In this document: piece after piece, positions 11,609-19,363 of the stretch
Position numbering within the stretch: the first letter of the stretch is position 1
Layout of the letters: each line of letters begins with the position of its first letter
From: Streptomyces vinaceus
GTDB taxonomy: Bacteria; Actinomycetota; Actinomycetes; Streptomycetales; Streptomycetaceae
Reading direction: 5' to 3'
NCBI RefSeq assembly: GCF_008704935.1
Contig: NZ_CP023692.1
Coordinates: forward strand, 4,020,001-4,084,000
DNA length: 64,000 nucleotides
Made by a program: the position numbers and the translations under genes
Notes under the pieces: model-generated
The model's database searches: none
What the model saw: only the letters and a program-made list of their open reading frames with translations
Told to the model about the DNA's origin: nothing

Positions 11609-12316
11609 ATGGGTTCCGCAGTGAAGGTCGGTCGGCGCGCGTGGCTTGCCGGTGGTTTCGCAGTTCCGCTGGCGATCGCGCTCGCGGGCGCCTCGGTTCC
11701 GGCGATGGCGGCCTCCCAGGGGACGGGCGCGGCGGTCGCGCCGGCCTGGAGCAGCAGCAGGTGTCCTGAGCCGGATGCGCGGACGCTGCCGGCCAAGGCG
11801 CCCGGCAAGGCCGCGAAGGCGGCGAAGGCCAAGACGGCGTCCAAGCCCGCGAACCCGTGCGCCGGGCCGAAGGGCGATCGGGGTCCCCAGGGGCCGAAGG
11901 GTCCCCAGGGGCCGAAGGGTGACCGGGGGCCGCAGGGGCCCAAGGGTGATCGGGGGCCGCAGGGGCCGAAGGGTGACAAGGGGGCGCACGGTCCGCACGG
12001 GCCGTGCGAGGACATCGACACGGCTCTGGCGGCGACGGGCCCCCTGGAGTTCAGCGCGGTGCTGCACCGGGGCAGGACGTACCTGGGCGTACGGGGGATT
12101 TCGCCGCTCGGGGCGTACACCTGGAGGGACCTCACCACGCAGCTGAACCCGGGGCACCCGCGGAACGCGTGCGGGGTGTCGGTCAACACCATCGCCAACT
12201 ACGTGTACGTGAAGGTGCTGACCACCGCGGGTGAGGTGTACGAGAACCAGTGCACGTACACGCCGCAGGCCGCGCTCACCTGCACGGCGGGCTGGACGGC
12301 CATCATCAGGCCGTGA
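11609..12316 (+). CDS. secreted collagen-like repeat protein
   Basis: 235-aa secreted protein. Residues 1-35 form a signal peptide (RR followed by a hydrophobic core and AMAAS). A lysine/alanine-rich spacer comes next, then 16 uninterrupted Gly-X-Y triplets at residues 86-133 (GPK, GDR and GPQ units), and a globular C-terminal domain of about 100 residues with several cysteines. Cys84 and Cys133 flank the triplets and could clamp a trimer. K-G-D/E-type triplets are typical of bacterial collagens, which lack hydroxyproline. AAGGAG lies 8 nt before the ATG. Divergent from the T4SS-like operon. The binding role of the C-terminal domain is unknown. Confidence 0.85.
   Translation: MGSAVKVGRRAWLAGGFAVPLAIALAGASVPAMAASQGTGAAVAPAWSSSRCPEPDARTLPAKAPGKAAKAAKAKTASKPANPCAGPKGDRGPQGPKGPQGPKGDRGPQGPKGDRGPQGPKGDKGAHGPHGPCEDIDTALAATGPLEFSAVLHRGRTYLGVRGISPLGAYTWRDLTTQLNPGHPRNACGVSVNTIANYVYVKVLTTAGEVYENQCTYTPQAALTCTAGWTAIIRP
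11864..12007 (+). repeat. tandem repeat encoding collagen Gly-X-Y triplets
   Basis: GC-rich direct repeats built on GGGCCGAAGGGTGAC / CGGGGGCCGCAG units encode the 16 collagen triplets. Such near-identical units can expand or contract by slippage. Confidence 0.85.
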
Positions 12317-12336
12317 GCCGGTGCCGGTAGCGGCGT

Positions 12337-13191
12337 CTACGCGGACCAGTGGGCGGGGCGGACCAGGGTCGAGGGGATCCTGGTCGCCGCGTCGCCCCGG
12401 GCCGCGCCCAGCTGCGGCTGGGTCAGGAAGAGGGCTCCGCGCAGGTCCGCCCCGCTCAGGTCGGCGTCGCGGAAGTCGGCTCCGATCAGGTCCGCGAGGC
12501 GCAGGTCCGCGCCGCTGAGGTCGGCGGCGATCAGGTAGGCGCCGCGGAAGTTGGCGCCGCGCAGGTCGGCGCCGGCGAGGCGGGCGCCCATGAGGTCGGC
12601 GCCGCGGTGGTTCCTCTTGCGGGCCGGGGCCTTGGCGCGGGCCAGTTCGCTGGCGCGCAGCAGGAGGGTGTTGACGCGGCCGCGCAGGGCGCCGACGTCG
12701 AGTCCGGTCAGGGCGTCCGCGTCGGCGGCGGTCCACTGCGCGGTCTCGGCCTGTGCGCGGCGCAGGTCCGCGTGGAGCGGGGCGGCGGCCGGGAGGGCGA
12801 GTGCCCCGGTGACGTAGAAGAGCAGCTCGTGCAGTTGCCGCATCACGGGGAAGACCTCGTACATCGCCCCGGCAGTGCCCGGGTGCGCGCGCCAGTCCCG
12901 GCCGCCGAAGGTCACCTGGGAGACCTGCTGGCCCGCGCCGAAGCAGTCGAAGACGGTGCAGCCCTGGAAGCCCTTGTCGCGCAGCCGGGTGTGGATGCCG
13001 CAGCGGAAGTCCTCCTGGAGGTTCTTGCAGGGGGTTCCGGCGGCCTTGTTCACGGCGAAGTCGGTGGACTTGGCGAAGGGCAGGGCGACGCAGCAGAGCG
13101 CGAAGCAGTTCGCGCAGTCCGCCTGCAGGACGGGGAGGGCGGGCAGGCCGGGCGTGGCGGGGGTGGCGGGGGTGGCGGGGGTGGCAGACAC
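12337..13191 (-). CDS. pentapeptide-repeat protein with N-terminal cysteine cluster
   Basis: 284-aa protein. After a short Ala/Thr/Pro N-terminus comes a cysteine-rich segment, C-A-N-C-F-A-L-C-C (about 28-36), with further cysteines at CKNL, RCGIH, GCTVFDC. This is reminiscent of YkgJ/zinc- or iron-sulfur-binding clusters. The C-terminal third is a pentapeptide-repeat right-handed beta-helix with A(D/N)L/F units (GADLMGARLAGADLRGANFR...). GTG start at 13191. Converges on the collagen-like gene with a 20-nt gap. No specific function can be read. Confidence 0.82.
   Translation of the reverse strand: MSATPATPATPATPGLPALPVLQADCANCFALCCVALPFAKSTDFAVNKAAGTPCKNLQEDFRCGIHTRLRDKGFQGCTVFDCFGAGQQVSQVTFGGRDWRAHPGTAGAMYEVFPVMRQLHELLFYVTGALALPAAAPLHADLRRAQAETAQWTAADADALTGLDVGALRGRVNTLLLRASELARAKAPARKRNHRGADLMGARLAGADLRGANFRGAYLIAADLSGADLRLADLIGADFRDADLSGADLRGALFLTQPQLGAARGDAATRIPSTLVRPAHWSA
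13153..13187. repeat. 9-bp minisatellite
   Basis: About three and a half copies of GTGGCGGGG. On the minus strand this encodes the ATPATPATP stretch at the N-terminus of the pentapeptide-repeat protein. Likely length-variable. Confidence 0.75.
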
Positions 13192-13259
13192 GCCTCCATT
13201 GTCCCCGGTCCGGGGCGCGGGTCTGGCGGCGCGGGTTACCTGTCGGTAGCGTTCCGGCC

Positions 13260-14054
13260 ATGGCGATCTCCGAGGCGTTCTTCGAGCGGGTCGATGCCGG
13301 GCGTTTCCTGGCCACCGAGTACACGCGCGGGCCTTGGGACCCGGGCTCGCAGCACGCCGGTCCGCCGGCCGCGCTGCTCGGGCGGGCCGTGGAGGAGCGG
13401 GAGGGGGCCCGCGCCGACATGCGGATCGCGAGGATCACGTACGAGATCCTGCGGCCCGTGCCGATCGGCCCGCTGGAGGTCACCACCTCGGTGCTCCGGG
13501 CCGGCCGCAGCACCGAGGTGGTCGAGGCGGCCCTCGCTCCGGCCGGGGGCGCGCCCGTGATGCTCGCGCGGGCGCTGCGGATCCGGGTGGCCGGGGAGGC
13601 CGTGCCGGGCGTGGCGCCGGGGCCGCAGCTGTCGCCGCCCGGGGAGGTGGGCCCGACGCCGTTCTTCCCGGTGCCGTGGGAGACGGGCTACCACGCGGCG
13701 ATGGAGACCCGCTTCACGCAGGGCGCGTTCGTGGAGCTGGGTCCGGGCACGTGCTGGATGCGGATGAAGGTGGCGCTCGTCGCGGGGGAGGAGACCAGGC
13801 CGCTGGACCGCGTCCTGGTCGCCGCCGATTCGGGCAACGGGATCAGCTCGGTGCTGGACTTCGGCCGGTACGTGTTCGTCAACAGCGACCTGACCGTGCA
13901 CCTGCACCGCCACCCGGTGGGCGAGTGGGCGTGCGTGGAGGCCCGTACGAGCGTGGACGCGGGCGGGATCGGGCTGGCGGACGCCCGGCTGCACGACGAG
14001 AAGGGGCCCATCGGGCGCAGCGCGCAGAGCCTGTTCGTCGCCCCGCGCCCCTGA
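13260..14054 (+). CDS. TesB-like thioesterase family protein
   Basis: 264-aa protein with the double hot-dog arrangement of TesB-like acyl-CoA thioesterases. The N-terminal half contains GPWDPGSQHAGPPAALLGRA (about 25-44), which matches the family's substrate-entry helix, and the C-terminal half contains the paired hot-dog strands (DSGNGISSVLDF). The acyl-CoA preference is not predictable. It faces away from the pentapeptide gene with a 68-nt divergent spacer. Confidence 0.8.
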   Translation: MAISEAFFERVDAGRFLATEYTRGPWDPGSQHAGPPAALLGRAVEEREGARADMRIARITYEILRPVPIGPLEVTTSVLRAGRSTEVVEAALAPAGGAPVMLARALRIRVAGEAVPGVAPGPQLSPPGEVGPTPFFPVPWETGYHAAMETRFTQGAFVELGPGTCWMRMKVALVAGEETRPLDRVLVAADSGNGISSVLDFGRYVFVNSDLTVHLHRHPVGEWACVEARTSVDAGGIGLADARLHDEKGPIGRSAQSLFVAPRP

Positions 14055-14265
14055 CGCCGGGCCGCCCGGACGCCTTGGGCGGCGGGTGCGCCCGGTGTGC
14101 CCCCGGCCGACGACCGGGAGGACTGGACGCCGGTCTCCTGCCGCGCCGAGGATGGCCGTGCGACGTACGTGGGCACGCACTTCCCGGGCTTCCAAGTGGC
14201 CTAGTGGGCCGGGCGACACGAGCGAATCGCACGTGAAAGCGACGGGGATGGGGGAGTGTTGACGG

Positions 14266-15288
14266 GTGCGCAGATTCTGGATGGCAGGCGGGATCGGGAT
14301 CGGGCTGTGCCTGAGCTTCCTCGTGCTGATCGTGGTGGGGACGTACTCGGCCGCGGCGGGCCTCGCCGGAGGGGCGGCCGGCGGGCGTGCGCTCGGGCTG
14401 GCCAAGGGGGCCGTGCCCGCGAAGTACCAGAACCTGGTGCAGAAGTGGGGCACCCTGTGCCCGGCGATGACCCCGGCGCTGCTCGCCGCCCAGCTGTACT
14501 CCGAGAGCGGCTGGAATCCGAGCGCCGTCAGCCCGGCCGACGCCCGCGGCATCGCGCAGTTCATCCCGGGCACCTGGGCCGGGCACGGCATCGACGGGGA
14601 CGGTGACGGCGACCGCGACATCTGGGACCCCAACGACGCGATCCCCTCGGCGGCTTCGTACGACTGCGAGCTGGCCAAGGACGTGGCGGGCGTGCCCGGG
14701 GACGCGACGAGCAACATGCTCGCGGCGTACAACGCGGGGGCGTACGCGGTCATCAAGTACGGCGGGGTGCCGCCGTACCAGGAGACGCAGGGTTACGTGA
14801 AGGCCATCACCACCCTGGCGAAGAGCTTCGAGCGGCCCGTCGGGCGGGTGGCGCCCTCGCAGCAGGCGGCCGGGGCGATCTACTTCGCGCAGAAGCAGTT
14901 GGGGACCCCGTACCTGTGGGGCGGGAACGGGACGCCGGACCAGGACGGGCGGTTCGACTGCTCGGGGCTGACGAAGGCGGCGTACGAGTCGGTGGGGATC
15001 GAGCTGCCGCGCGTGGCCAACGACCAGTACAACGCGGGTCCCCACCCCTCGCGGGGCGAACTGCTCCCCGGCGACCTGGTGTTCTTCTCCGATGATCTGA
15101 CGAACTCCCGGGCGATCCATCACGTCGGCCTCTACGTGGGCGGCGGCTACATGATCAACGCCCCGTACACCGGCGCCGTGATCCGCTTCGACAAGATCGA
15201 CACCCCGGACTACTTCGGGGCGACCCGCGTCACCAAGGACGGGGCCGCGGCCCTGCCCGACCGGAGCGCCGACGCCAAGTCCTCGTGA
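14266..15288 (+). CDS. bifunctional lytic transglycosylase (SLT) / NlpC-P60 endopeptidase
   Basis: 340-aa membrane-anchored or secreted peptidoglycan hydrolase. A signal-anchor spans about 9-30. A soluble lytic transglycosylase domain follows, with catalytic Glu80 in QLYSESGWNPSAVSPADARG and the GIAQFIPGTW and AAYNAG motifs. The NlpC/P60 cysteine peptidase domain has Cys232 in FDCSGL, His286 in IHHVGLY, and PGDLVFF. The two-hydrolase architecture is like VirB1/CwlT-type enzymes that open the wall for type IV machines, and the T4SS-like operon lies about 3 kb away. GTG start. Likely the SCO4132 counterpart. Link to the secretion cluster is inference. Confidence 0.88.
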   Translation: MRRFWMAGGIGIGLCLSFLVLIVVGTYSAAAGLAGGAAGGRALGLAKGAVPAKYQNLVQKWGTLCPAMTPALLAAQLYSESGWNPSAVSPADARGIAQFIPGTWAGHGIDGDGDGDRDIWDPNDAIPSAASYDCELAKDVAGVPGDATSNMLAAYNAGAYAVIKYGGVPPYQETQGYVKAITTLAKSFERPVGRVAPSQQAAGAIYFAQKQLGTPYLWGGNGTPDQDGRFDCSGLTKAAYESVGIELPRVANDQYNAGPHPSRGELLPGDLVFFSDDLTNSRAIHHVGLYVGGGYMINAPYTGAVIRFDKIDTPDYFGATRVTKDGAAALPDRSADAKSS

Positions 15289-15554
15289 CCGCGCCGACCT
15301 TGCCCCGCCGCGCCTCGCCGTGCCTCGCGTTGCCCTCCTTGCCCGGCCCTGCCCACCCTGCGTCAACCCCAGGCCCTGAGCTGCGACGACGAGTCTCTCT
15401 TCGATAACGTTGCCGTGATCATTCGGTGGAGAGTGGAACGTCCTGTTCAGAACGGGCGTTCCATGGACGCAGGCTTGATCAACGGGGGGGTTCAGGGGCG
15501 TACGCAGGCGTGCGCCCGAGGGGAACCGAGCAAGGGCTAAGGGGCCGCATCGCC
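15289..15554 (+). promoter_or_regulatory. intergenic region and hairpin upstream of PAP2 gene
   Basis: No gene is visible. At 15435-15462 there is a near-perfect inverted repeat, GGAACGTCCTGTTC facing GAACGGGCGTTCC with one unpaired base. It lies about 95 nt before the PAP2 start codon, as an operator or a 5' leader hairpin. Confidence 0.5.
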
Positions 15555-16271
15555 ATGGCTGGACTCACGACCGGTGGGCCGAACGTGGACGTAAGCCTGC
15601 TGTACGACATCAACGGACTGGCGCGGCACGCCCCGGCCGGAGTCGACCGGGCCGTCGCCCTCGTCGGCTCGTACGGGATCCCGCTGGCCCTGGTGCTCCT
15701 CTTCCTGTGGTGCTGGCACGGTACGCGCCGACAGGACGAGGCCACGGCAGCCGAGTCCTTCGCCGCCCTCGTATGGGCACCGCTCGCCGCCGCGCTCGTC
15801 CTCCTCGTGAACGTCCCGCTGCGCGCGTTCGTCGCCCGGCCGCGGCCGTACGCCGCACACAGCGGCCTGGATGTGCTCGCCCCGTACGCGGGACCCGGCG
15901 ACTTCTCCTTCGTCAGCGGCCACGCCGGCCTCGCGATGGCGCTGGGCGTCGGCCTGTTCATCGCCCACCGCAAGCTCGGGCTCATCGGGATCGGGCTGGC
16001 CCTCGCCGAGGGGCTCTGCCGGGTGTACCTCGGCGTCCACTACCCCACCGACGTCATCGGTGGCTTCGCGCTCGGAACCGCCGTCGTCCTGCTGCTCGCC
16101 CCGCTCGCGATGGCGCTGCTGACCCCGGTGGTGCGGGCGGTGGCCCGCTCCCCGCGCGCGGGCCGGCTGGTCCGCGCGAAGCGGCGCGCCCTGCCCCGCC
16201 CGGTGGACCTCGCGCAGCCGCAGACCCCGCCGCCGGGCTGTCGCCCGCACGAGAGCGACCTCGCGGCCTAG
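15555..16271 (+). CDS. PAP2-superfamily membrane phosphatase
   Basis: 238-aa polytopic membrane protein of the phosphatidic acid phosphatase type 2 family, which dephosphorylates lipid phosphates at the outer face of the membrane. The three signature motifs are present: RAFVARPRP, the SFVSGHA box, and CRVYLGVHYPTD with the catalytic histidine. Five to six hydrophobic helices are visible. The ATG at 15555 was preferred because the upstream in-frame extension is hydrophilic and non-conserved in appearance. The tail is basic. Could act on undecaprenyl-PP or phosphatidic acid. Confidence 0.87.
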   Translation: MAGLTTGGPNVDVSLLYDINGLARHAPAGVDRAVALVGSYGIPLALVLLFLWCWHGTRRQDEATAAESFAALVWAPLAAALVLLVNVPLRAFVARPRPYAAHSGLDVLAPYAGPGDFSFVSGHAGLAMALGVGLFIAHRKLGLIGIGLALAEGLCRVYLGVHYPTDVIGGFALGTAVVLLLAPLAMALLTPVVRAVARSPRAGRLVRAKRRALPRPVDLAQPQTPPPGCRPHESDLAA

Positions 16272-16293
16272 GTTCCCCTTCCGGGGCGCGGGG

Positions 16294-16527
16294 TCAGGGG
16301 TCGCCGCTCTCCGTGCCGTGGCCCTCCGAGTCCTCCTCGCGGCGGTAGCGGGAGCGCAGCCACAGACCGGTGGCCGCGGCCGCGGCGGCGGTCGCGCCGA
16401 TCGCCAGGGCCACGTCGGCCGGGCCGTCCGCAGAACCCGTCGGACGGGCCGAGGCCGCCGCGGCGGGCGTGAGGGTGAGGAGCAGGGCCCAGAGGAGGGC
16501 GGCGACGCGGGGTGCGGGTCCTGGCAT
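16294..16527 (-). CDS. small secreted or membrane protein
   Basis: 77-aa protein with an N-terminal signal peptide (hydrophobic 8-27), a short linker, a second alanine-rich transmembrane helix (about 37-57) and a charged C-terminus (RSRYRREEDSEGHG). Converges on the PAP2 gene. Not recognised; the GC pattern and clear signal/TM organisation argue for a real gene. Confidence 0.6.
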   Translation of the reverse strand: MPGPAPRVAALLWALLLTLTPAAAASARPTGSADGPADVALAIGATAAAAAATGLWLRSRYRREEDSEGHGTESGDP

Positions 16528-16650
16528 GCATCCAGGGCATCCGCTCCCCGGTCCCCCGGCCAGCCGGGCCGTCCGAACGGGCGACGCGCCGGGCGTTCCG
16601 GCCTCAGGACTCGGGGCCTGCGAAACTCCCGGACTCGGGTATCCCGGGAC

Positions 16651-16878
16651 TCAGGCCGAGGTGTGCCGGTCCGCGTCCTTGCGGGCCAGATCGCGGGAGC
16701 GGCGGGCCGGGCCCCTCCAGCCGCAGGTGCACGACGCCAGACAGAAGGAGCCGCGTTCGGCGGTACTCGTGGTGTGGCTGGTGTGGCCGGTGGGTCCGGT
16801 GGGTGGCCGCTCCGTGGGACGGGTCTGCGGCACGACGTCAAGCGGAGGGACAAGCGACGCTTTGCTGTGCGAATCCAC
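16651..16878 (-). CDS. small conserved Streptomyces protein with CTCGW motif
   Basis: 75-aa hydrophilic protein. The N-terminal half is Pro/Thr-rich. The C-terminal half, C-L-A-S-C-T-C-G-W-R-G-P-A-R-R-S-R-D-L-A, resembles small actinobacterial proteins that present a short cysteine cluster before an Arg-rich helix ending in ...DA..H. GTG 16878 is my best start; longer in-frame starts exist up to 16989. Function unknown; a metal or nucleic-acid contact is possible but unproven. Confidence 0.55.
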   Translation of the reverse strand: MDSHSKASLVPPLDVVPQTRPTERPPTGPTGHTSHTTSTAERGSFCLASCTCGWRGPARRSRDLARKDADRHTSA

Positions 16879-17009
16879 ACCACCACGGTACCCGGACCGC
16901 GCGGCAGCCCGGGACGCGGCGGCCCGTGACGGGAAACCCCGGACCTCGTTAACCGGAGCGGGTGGGGGCCTCGGGCAAGCAGCGGTCATGCGTTGGGGGT
17001 TGGCAGGCG

Positions 17010-17843
17010 ATGGTGGTGCACCAGCACAGGCGGCGGCGCGGGCGTGCGGGTGAGGCGGTGCTCGCCCTGGGCATGGCCGCGACCGTGGCGGCGATGAGCG
17101 GGTGCGCGGGCGCGGGCCGGGCCGACGACAGGCCCCCCGCCGACCCGGCCGCGACCGTACGGAGGGCCGCCGACCGGCTGGCCGAGACCGGCAGCGCGCA
17201 GACCCGTACGGCGATGGAGATGGCCACCGGCGGCACCCGGGTCACCATCCGCGGCGAGGGCGGGGTCGACTTCAAGAACCGCATGGGCCAGCTGCTGGTG
17301 ATGCTCCCCGCCGACGCGGCCGGCAAGGACGAGCACCGGCCCATCACCGAGCTGCTCGTCCCCGGGGCCCTGTACATGAAGAACCGTGGCGCGGGCGTGC
17401 CCGACGACAAGTGGGTACGGGTCGACACCACGGCCCTCGCCGACGGGAACCTGGTCACGGGCGGGGCCACCGATCCGCTGGCGGCGGCCGAGCTGCTGCG
17501 CGGCGTACGGGAGGCGACGTACGTGGGTGAGACCGAGGTCGCGGGCACGAAGGTGCGGCACTACAGCGGCACCATCGACATCGGCCGGGCCGCGGAGCTG
17601 GCCTCGCCGGCGGTCAAGGGGGCACTGGAGGCGGCGGCGAAAGGGTTCAGCAAGGACGCCGTCCCGTTCGACGTCTACCTCGACGAGGAGGGGCGGCTGC
17701 GGAAGGTCCGGCACCGCTTCAGCTACGTCAACAATGGCGTGATCGACGTCTCCTCGACCACGCTGCTCTACGGGTTCGGGGCGCCGGTGAAGGTCGTATT
17801 GCCCGCAAGCGGGGACATTTACGCCGGGAAGATCGCCGGGTAG
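17010..17843 (+). CDS. lipoprotein, LppX/LprG-like
   Basis: 277-aa predicted lipoprotein. Basic N-terminus, hydrophobic core, and lipobox A-A-M-S-G-C with the modified Cys near residue 32. The rest is a single extracytoplasmic domain. It resembles the LppX/LprG-type curved sheet seen in actinobacterial lipid-binding lipoproteins (YVGETEVAGTKVRHYSGTID, then DVYLDEEGRLRKV near the end). Start ATG 17010 leaves a normal signal peptide; an earlier in-frame start at 16962 would give an unusually long one. Confidence 0.8.
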   Translation: MVVHQHRRRRGRAGEAVLALGMAATVAAMSGCAGAGRADDRPPADPAATVRRAADRLAETGSAQTRTAMEMATGGTRVTIRGEGGVDFKNRMGQLLVMLPADAAGKDEHRPITELLVPGALYMKNRGAGVPDDKWVRVDTTALADGNLVTGGATDPLAAAELLRGVREATYVGETEVAGTKVRHYSGTIDIGRAAELASPAVKGALEAAAKGFSKDAVPFDVYLDEEGRLRKVRHRFSYVNNGVIDVSSTTLLYGFGAPVKVVLPASGDIYAGKIAG

Positions 17844-17984
17844 CCGGCCGGACGGTGCCGGGGCGGCGCGATCGGGCCATGGCCCGGTATCCGGAAATGG
17901 TCCATCCGTGTCATGCGCACACCGCCCCGCCCTCCCTACGCTGAGACGGCCCCTGACCGATGACGGCAGATCGAGGTGACACGC

Positions 17985-18137
17985 GTGACTCCCGCAGGCG
18001 GTACGACGGTGCAGGACCACGTGGCTCTCGCCGAGATCGAGCTGTGCGGCGAACTGATCATCGCGGCGTCCGCGGCGGACGAGGAGCGGCTCAGCCAGGA
18101 CCGGATCGACGAGGTCCTGATGGGGCTCGGGCTGTAG
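17985..18137 (+). CDS. small acidic conserved protein
   Basis: 50-aa protein, acidic, with a central helix HVALAEIELCGELIIAASA and an end EERLSQDRIDEVLMGLGL. I recall similar very short proteins next to csoR in other Streptomyces. GAGGTG sits 6-7 nt before GTG 17985; an in-frame GTG at 17976 is the alternative. Function unknown. Confidence 0.65.
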   Translation: MTPAGGTTVQDHVALAEIELCGELIIAASAADEERLSQDRIDEVLMGLGL

Positions 18138-18176
18138 CCGCCGCAGCTGCCCCGGCCAAACCGATCGCCGTCCGCG

Positions 18177-18533
18177 TCAGGTGCGCAGCAGGCGCGCGAT
18201 CGCCTTCGTCGCTTCCTCGACCTTGGCGTCGATCTCGCCCCCGCCCTTGACGGCCGCGTCGGCGACGCAGTGCCGCAGGTGCTCTTCGAGCAGTTGGAGC
18301 GCGAAGGACTGGAGGGCCTTCGTGCTCGCCGAGACCTGGGTGAGTATGTCGATGCAGTAGACGTCCTCGTCGACGAGCCGCTGCAGACCGCGGATCTGGC
18401 CCTCGATGCGGCGCAGCCGCTTGAGGTGCTCGTCCTTCTGGTGGTGGTAGCCGTGCACCGCGCCGGTACCGGTGACGGTTCCCGTGCCGGTGGCGACGTC
18501 GGCTCCGGAGCCCTCCGCCTCGATGGCAGTCAT
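18177..18533 (-). CDS. csoR: copper-sensing repressor CsoR
   Basis: 118-aa all-helical DUF156/CsoR-family repressor that releases DNA on binding Cu(I). The ligand triad is present with CsoR spacing: Cys60 (VYCIDILTQ), then His85 and Cys89 (EEHLRHC), separated by 25 and 4 residues. The RRIEGQIRGLQ helix is typical of the family. A ribosome-binding site GGGAGGA precedes ATG 18533, and a CsoR-type palindrome (18565-18581) lies 32 nt upstream, indicating autoregulation. No copper ATPase gene is adjacent, so targets lie elsewhere. Matches SCO4136, the characterised Streptomyces CsoR, by position. Confidence 0.92.
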   Translation of the reverse strand: MTAIEAEGSGADVATGTGTVTGTGAVHGYHHQKDEHLKRLRRIEGQIRGLQRLVDEDVYCIDILTQVSASTKALQSFALQLLEEHLRHCVADAAVKGGGEIDAKVEEATKAIARLLRT

Positions 18534-18564
18534 GCGTCCTCCCGTGGTCCGGATCGAGGGGTGC

Positions 18565-18581
18565 ATACCCCTCATGGGTAT
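18565..18581 (-). promoter_or_regulatory. CsoR operator
   Basis: Palindrome ATACCC-N5-GGGTAT, 32-48 nt upstream of csoR. It matches the A/T-flanked C-tract/G-tract palindromes known for CsoR proteins, so csoR is probably self-repressed. Confidence 0.85.
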
Positions 18582-18737
18582 AGGGTACTGGGCCCTGGAC
18601 GGCGCGGCAGGGGCCCGTGCACCTCACTCTGCCTGATGGAGGACACTGGGGAACCGCCCGGAACCGCCGGTTAGCCCTGGCCGGGGGATGCGCCTAGCAT
18701 CAGCCTGACCGAATCCAATGCACCCCGAGGACCTCAC

Positions 18738-19358
18738 GTGCGATTTCGTCTGACCCCCAGGGAGACGAGCTTCTACGACATGTTCGCCGCATCCGCGGAC
18801 AACATCGTCACGGGCTCGAAGCTCCTGATGGAACTGCTCGGAGCGGACTCCTCCGCCCGGGCCGAGATCGCGGAGCGGATGCGGGCAGCCGAGCACGCGG
18901 GGGACGACGCCACCCACGCGATCTTCCACCAGCTGAACTCCTCCTTCATCACGCCGTTCGACCGCGAGGACATCTACAACCTGGCCTCGTCGCTCGACGA
19001 CATCATGGACTTCATGGAGGAGGCCGTCGACCTGGTCGTCCTGTACCAGGTGGAAGAGCTTCCCAAGGGCGTCGAGCAGCAGATCGAGGTACTGGCGCGG
19101 GCGGCCGAACTGACCGCCGAGGCCATGCCGCACCTGCGGACGATGGACAACCTGACCGAGTACTGGATCGAGGTCAACCGCCTTGAGAACCAGGCCGACC
19201 AGATCCACCGCAAGCTGCTCGCGACGCTCTTCAACGGCAAGTACGACGCCATCGAGGTGCTGAAGCTCAAGCAGATCGTCGACGTGCTCGAAGAGGCGGC
19301 CGACGCGTTCGAGCACGTCGCGAACACGGTGGAGACCATCGCGGTCAAGGAGTCCTGA
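18738..19358 (+). CDS. DUF47 / PhoU-like Pit accessory protein
   Basis: 206-aa all-helical protein of the DUF47 (PhoU-like) family, which pairs with low-affinity phosphate transporters. Visible family features: repeated E/D-rich helices with HAGDDATHAIFHQLNSSFITPFDREDIYNLASSLDDIMDF (two metal-binding-like E/DxxxD clusters) and the N-terminal FYDMFAASADN. GTG start with GAGG upstream. Six nucleotides separate it from the transporter gene, so the two are surely co-transcribed. Confidence 0.9.
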   Translation: MRFRLTPRETSFYDMFAASADNIVTGSKLLMELLGADSSARAEIAERMRAAEHAGDDATHAIFHQLNSSFITPFDREDIYNLASSLDDIMDFMEEAVDLVVLYQVEELPKGVEQQIEVLARAAELTAEAMPHLRTMDNLTEYWIEVNRLENQADQIHRKLLATLFNGKYDAIEVLKLKQIVDVLEEAADAFEHVANTVETIAVKES

Positions 19359-19363
19359 ACCTC

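Noticed and set aside
4198..15288. The T4SS-like cluster as an integrated conjugative element or prophage
   Set aside because: No integrase, excisionase, relaxase, repA-like gene, tRNA att site or compositional change; flanks are core genes in conserved order.
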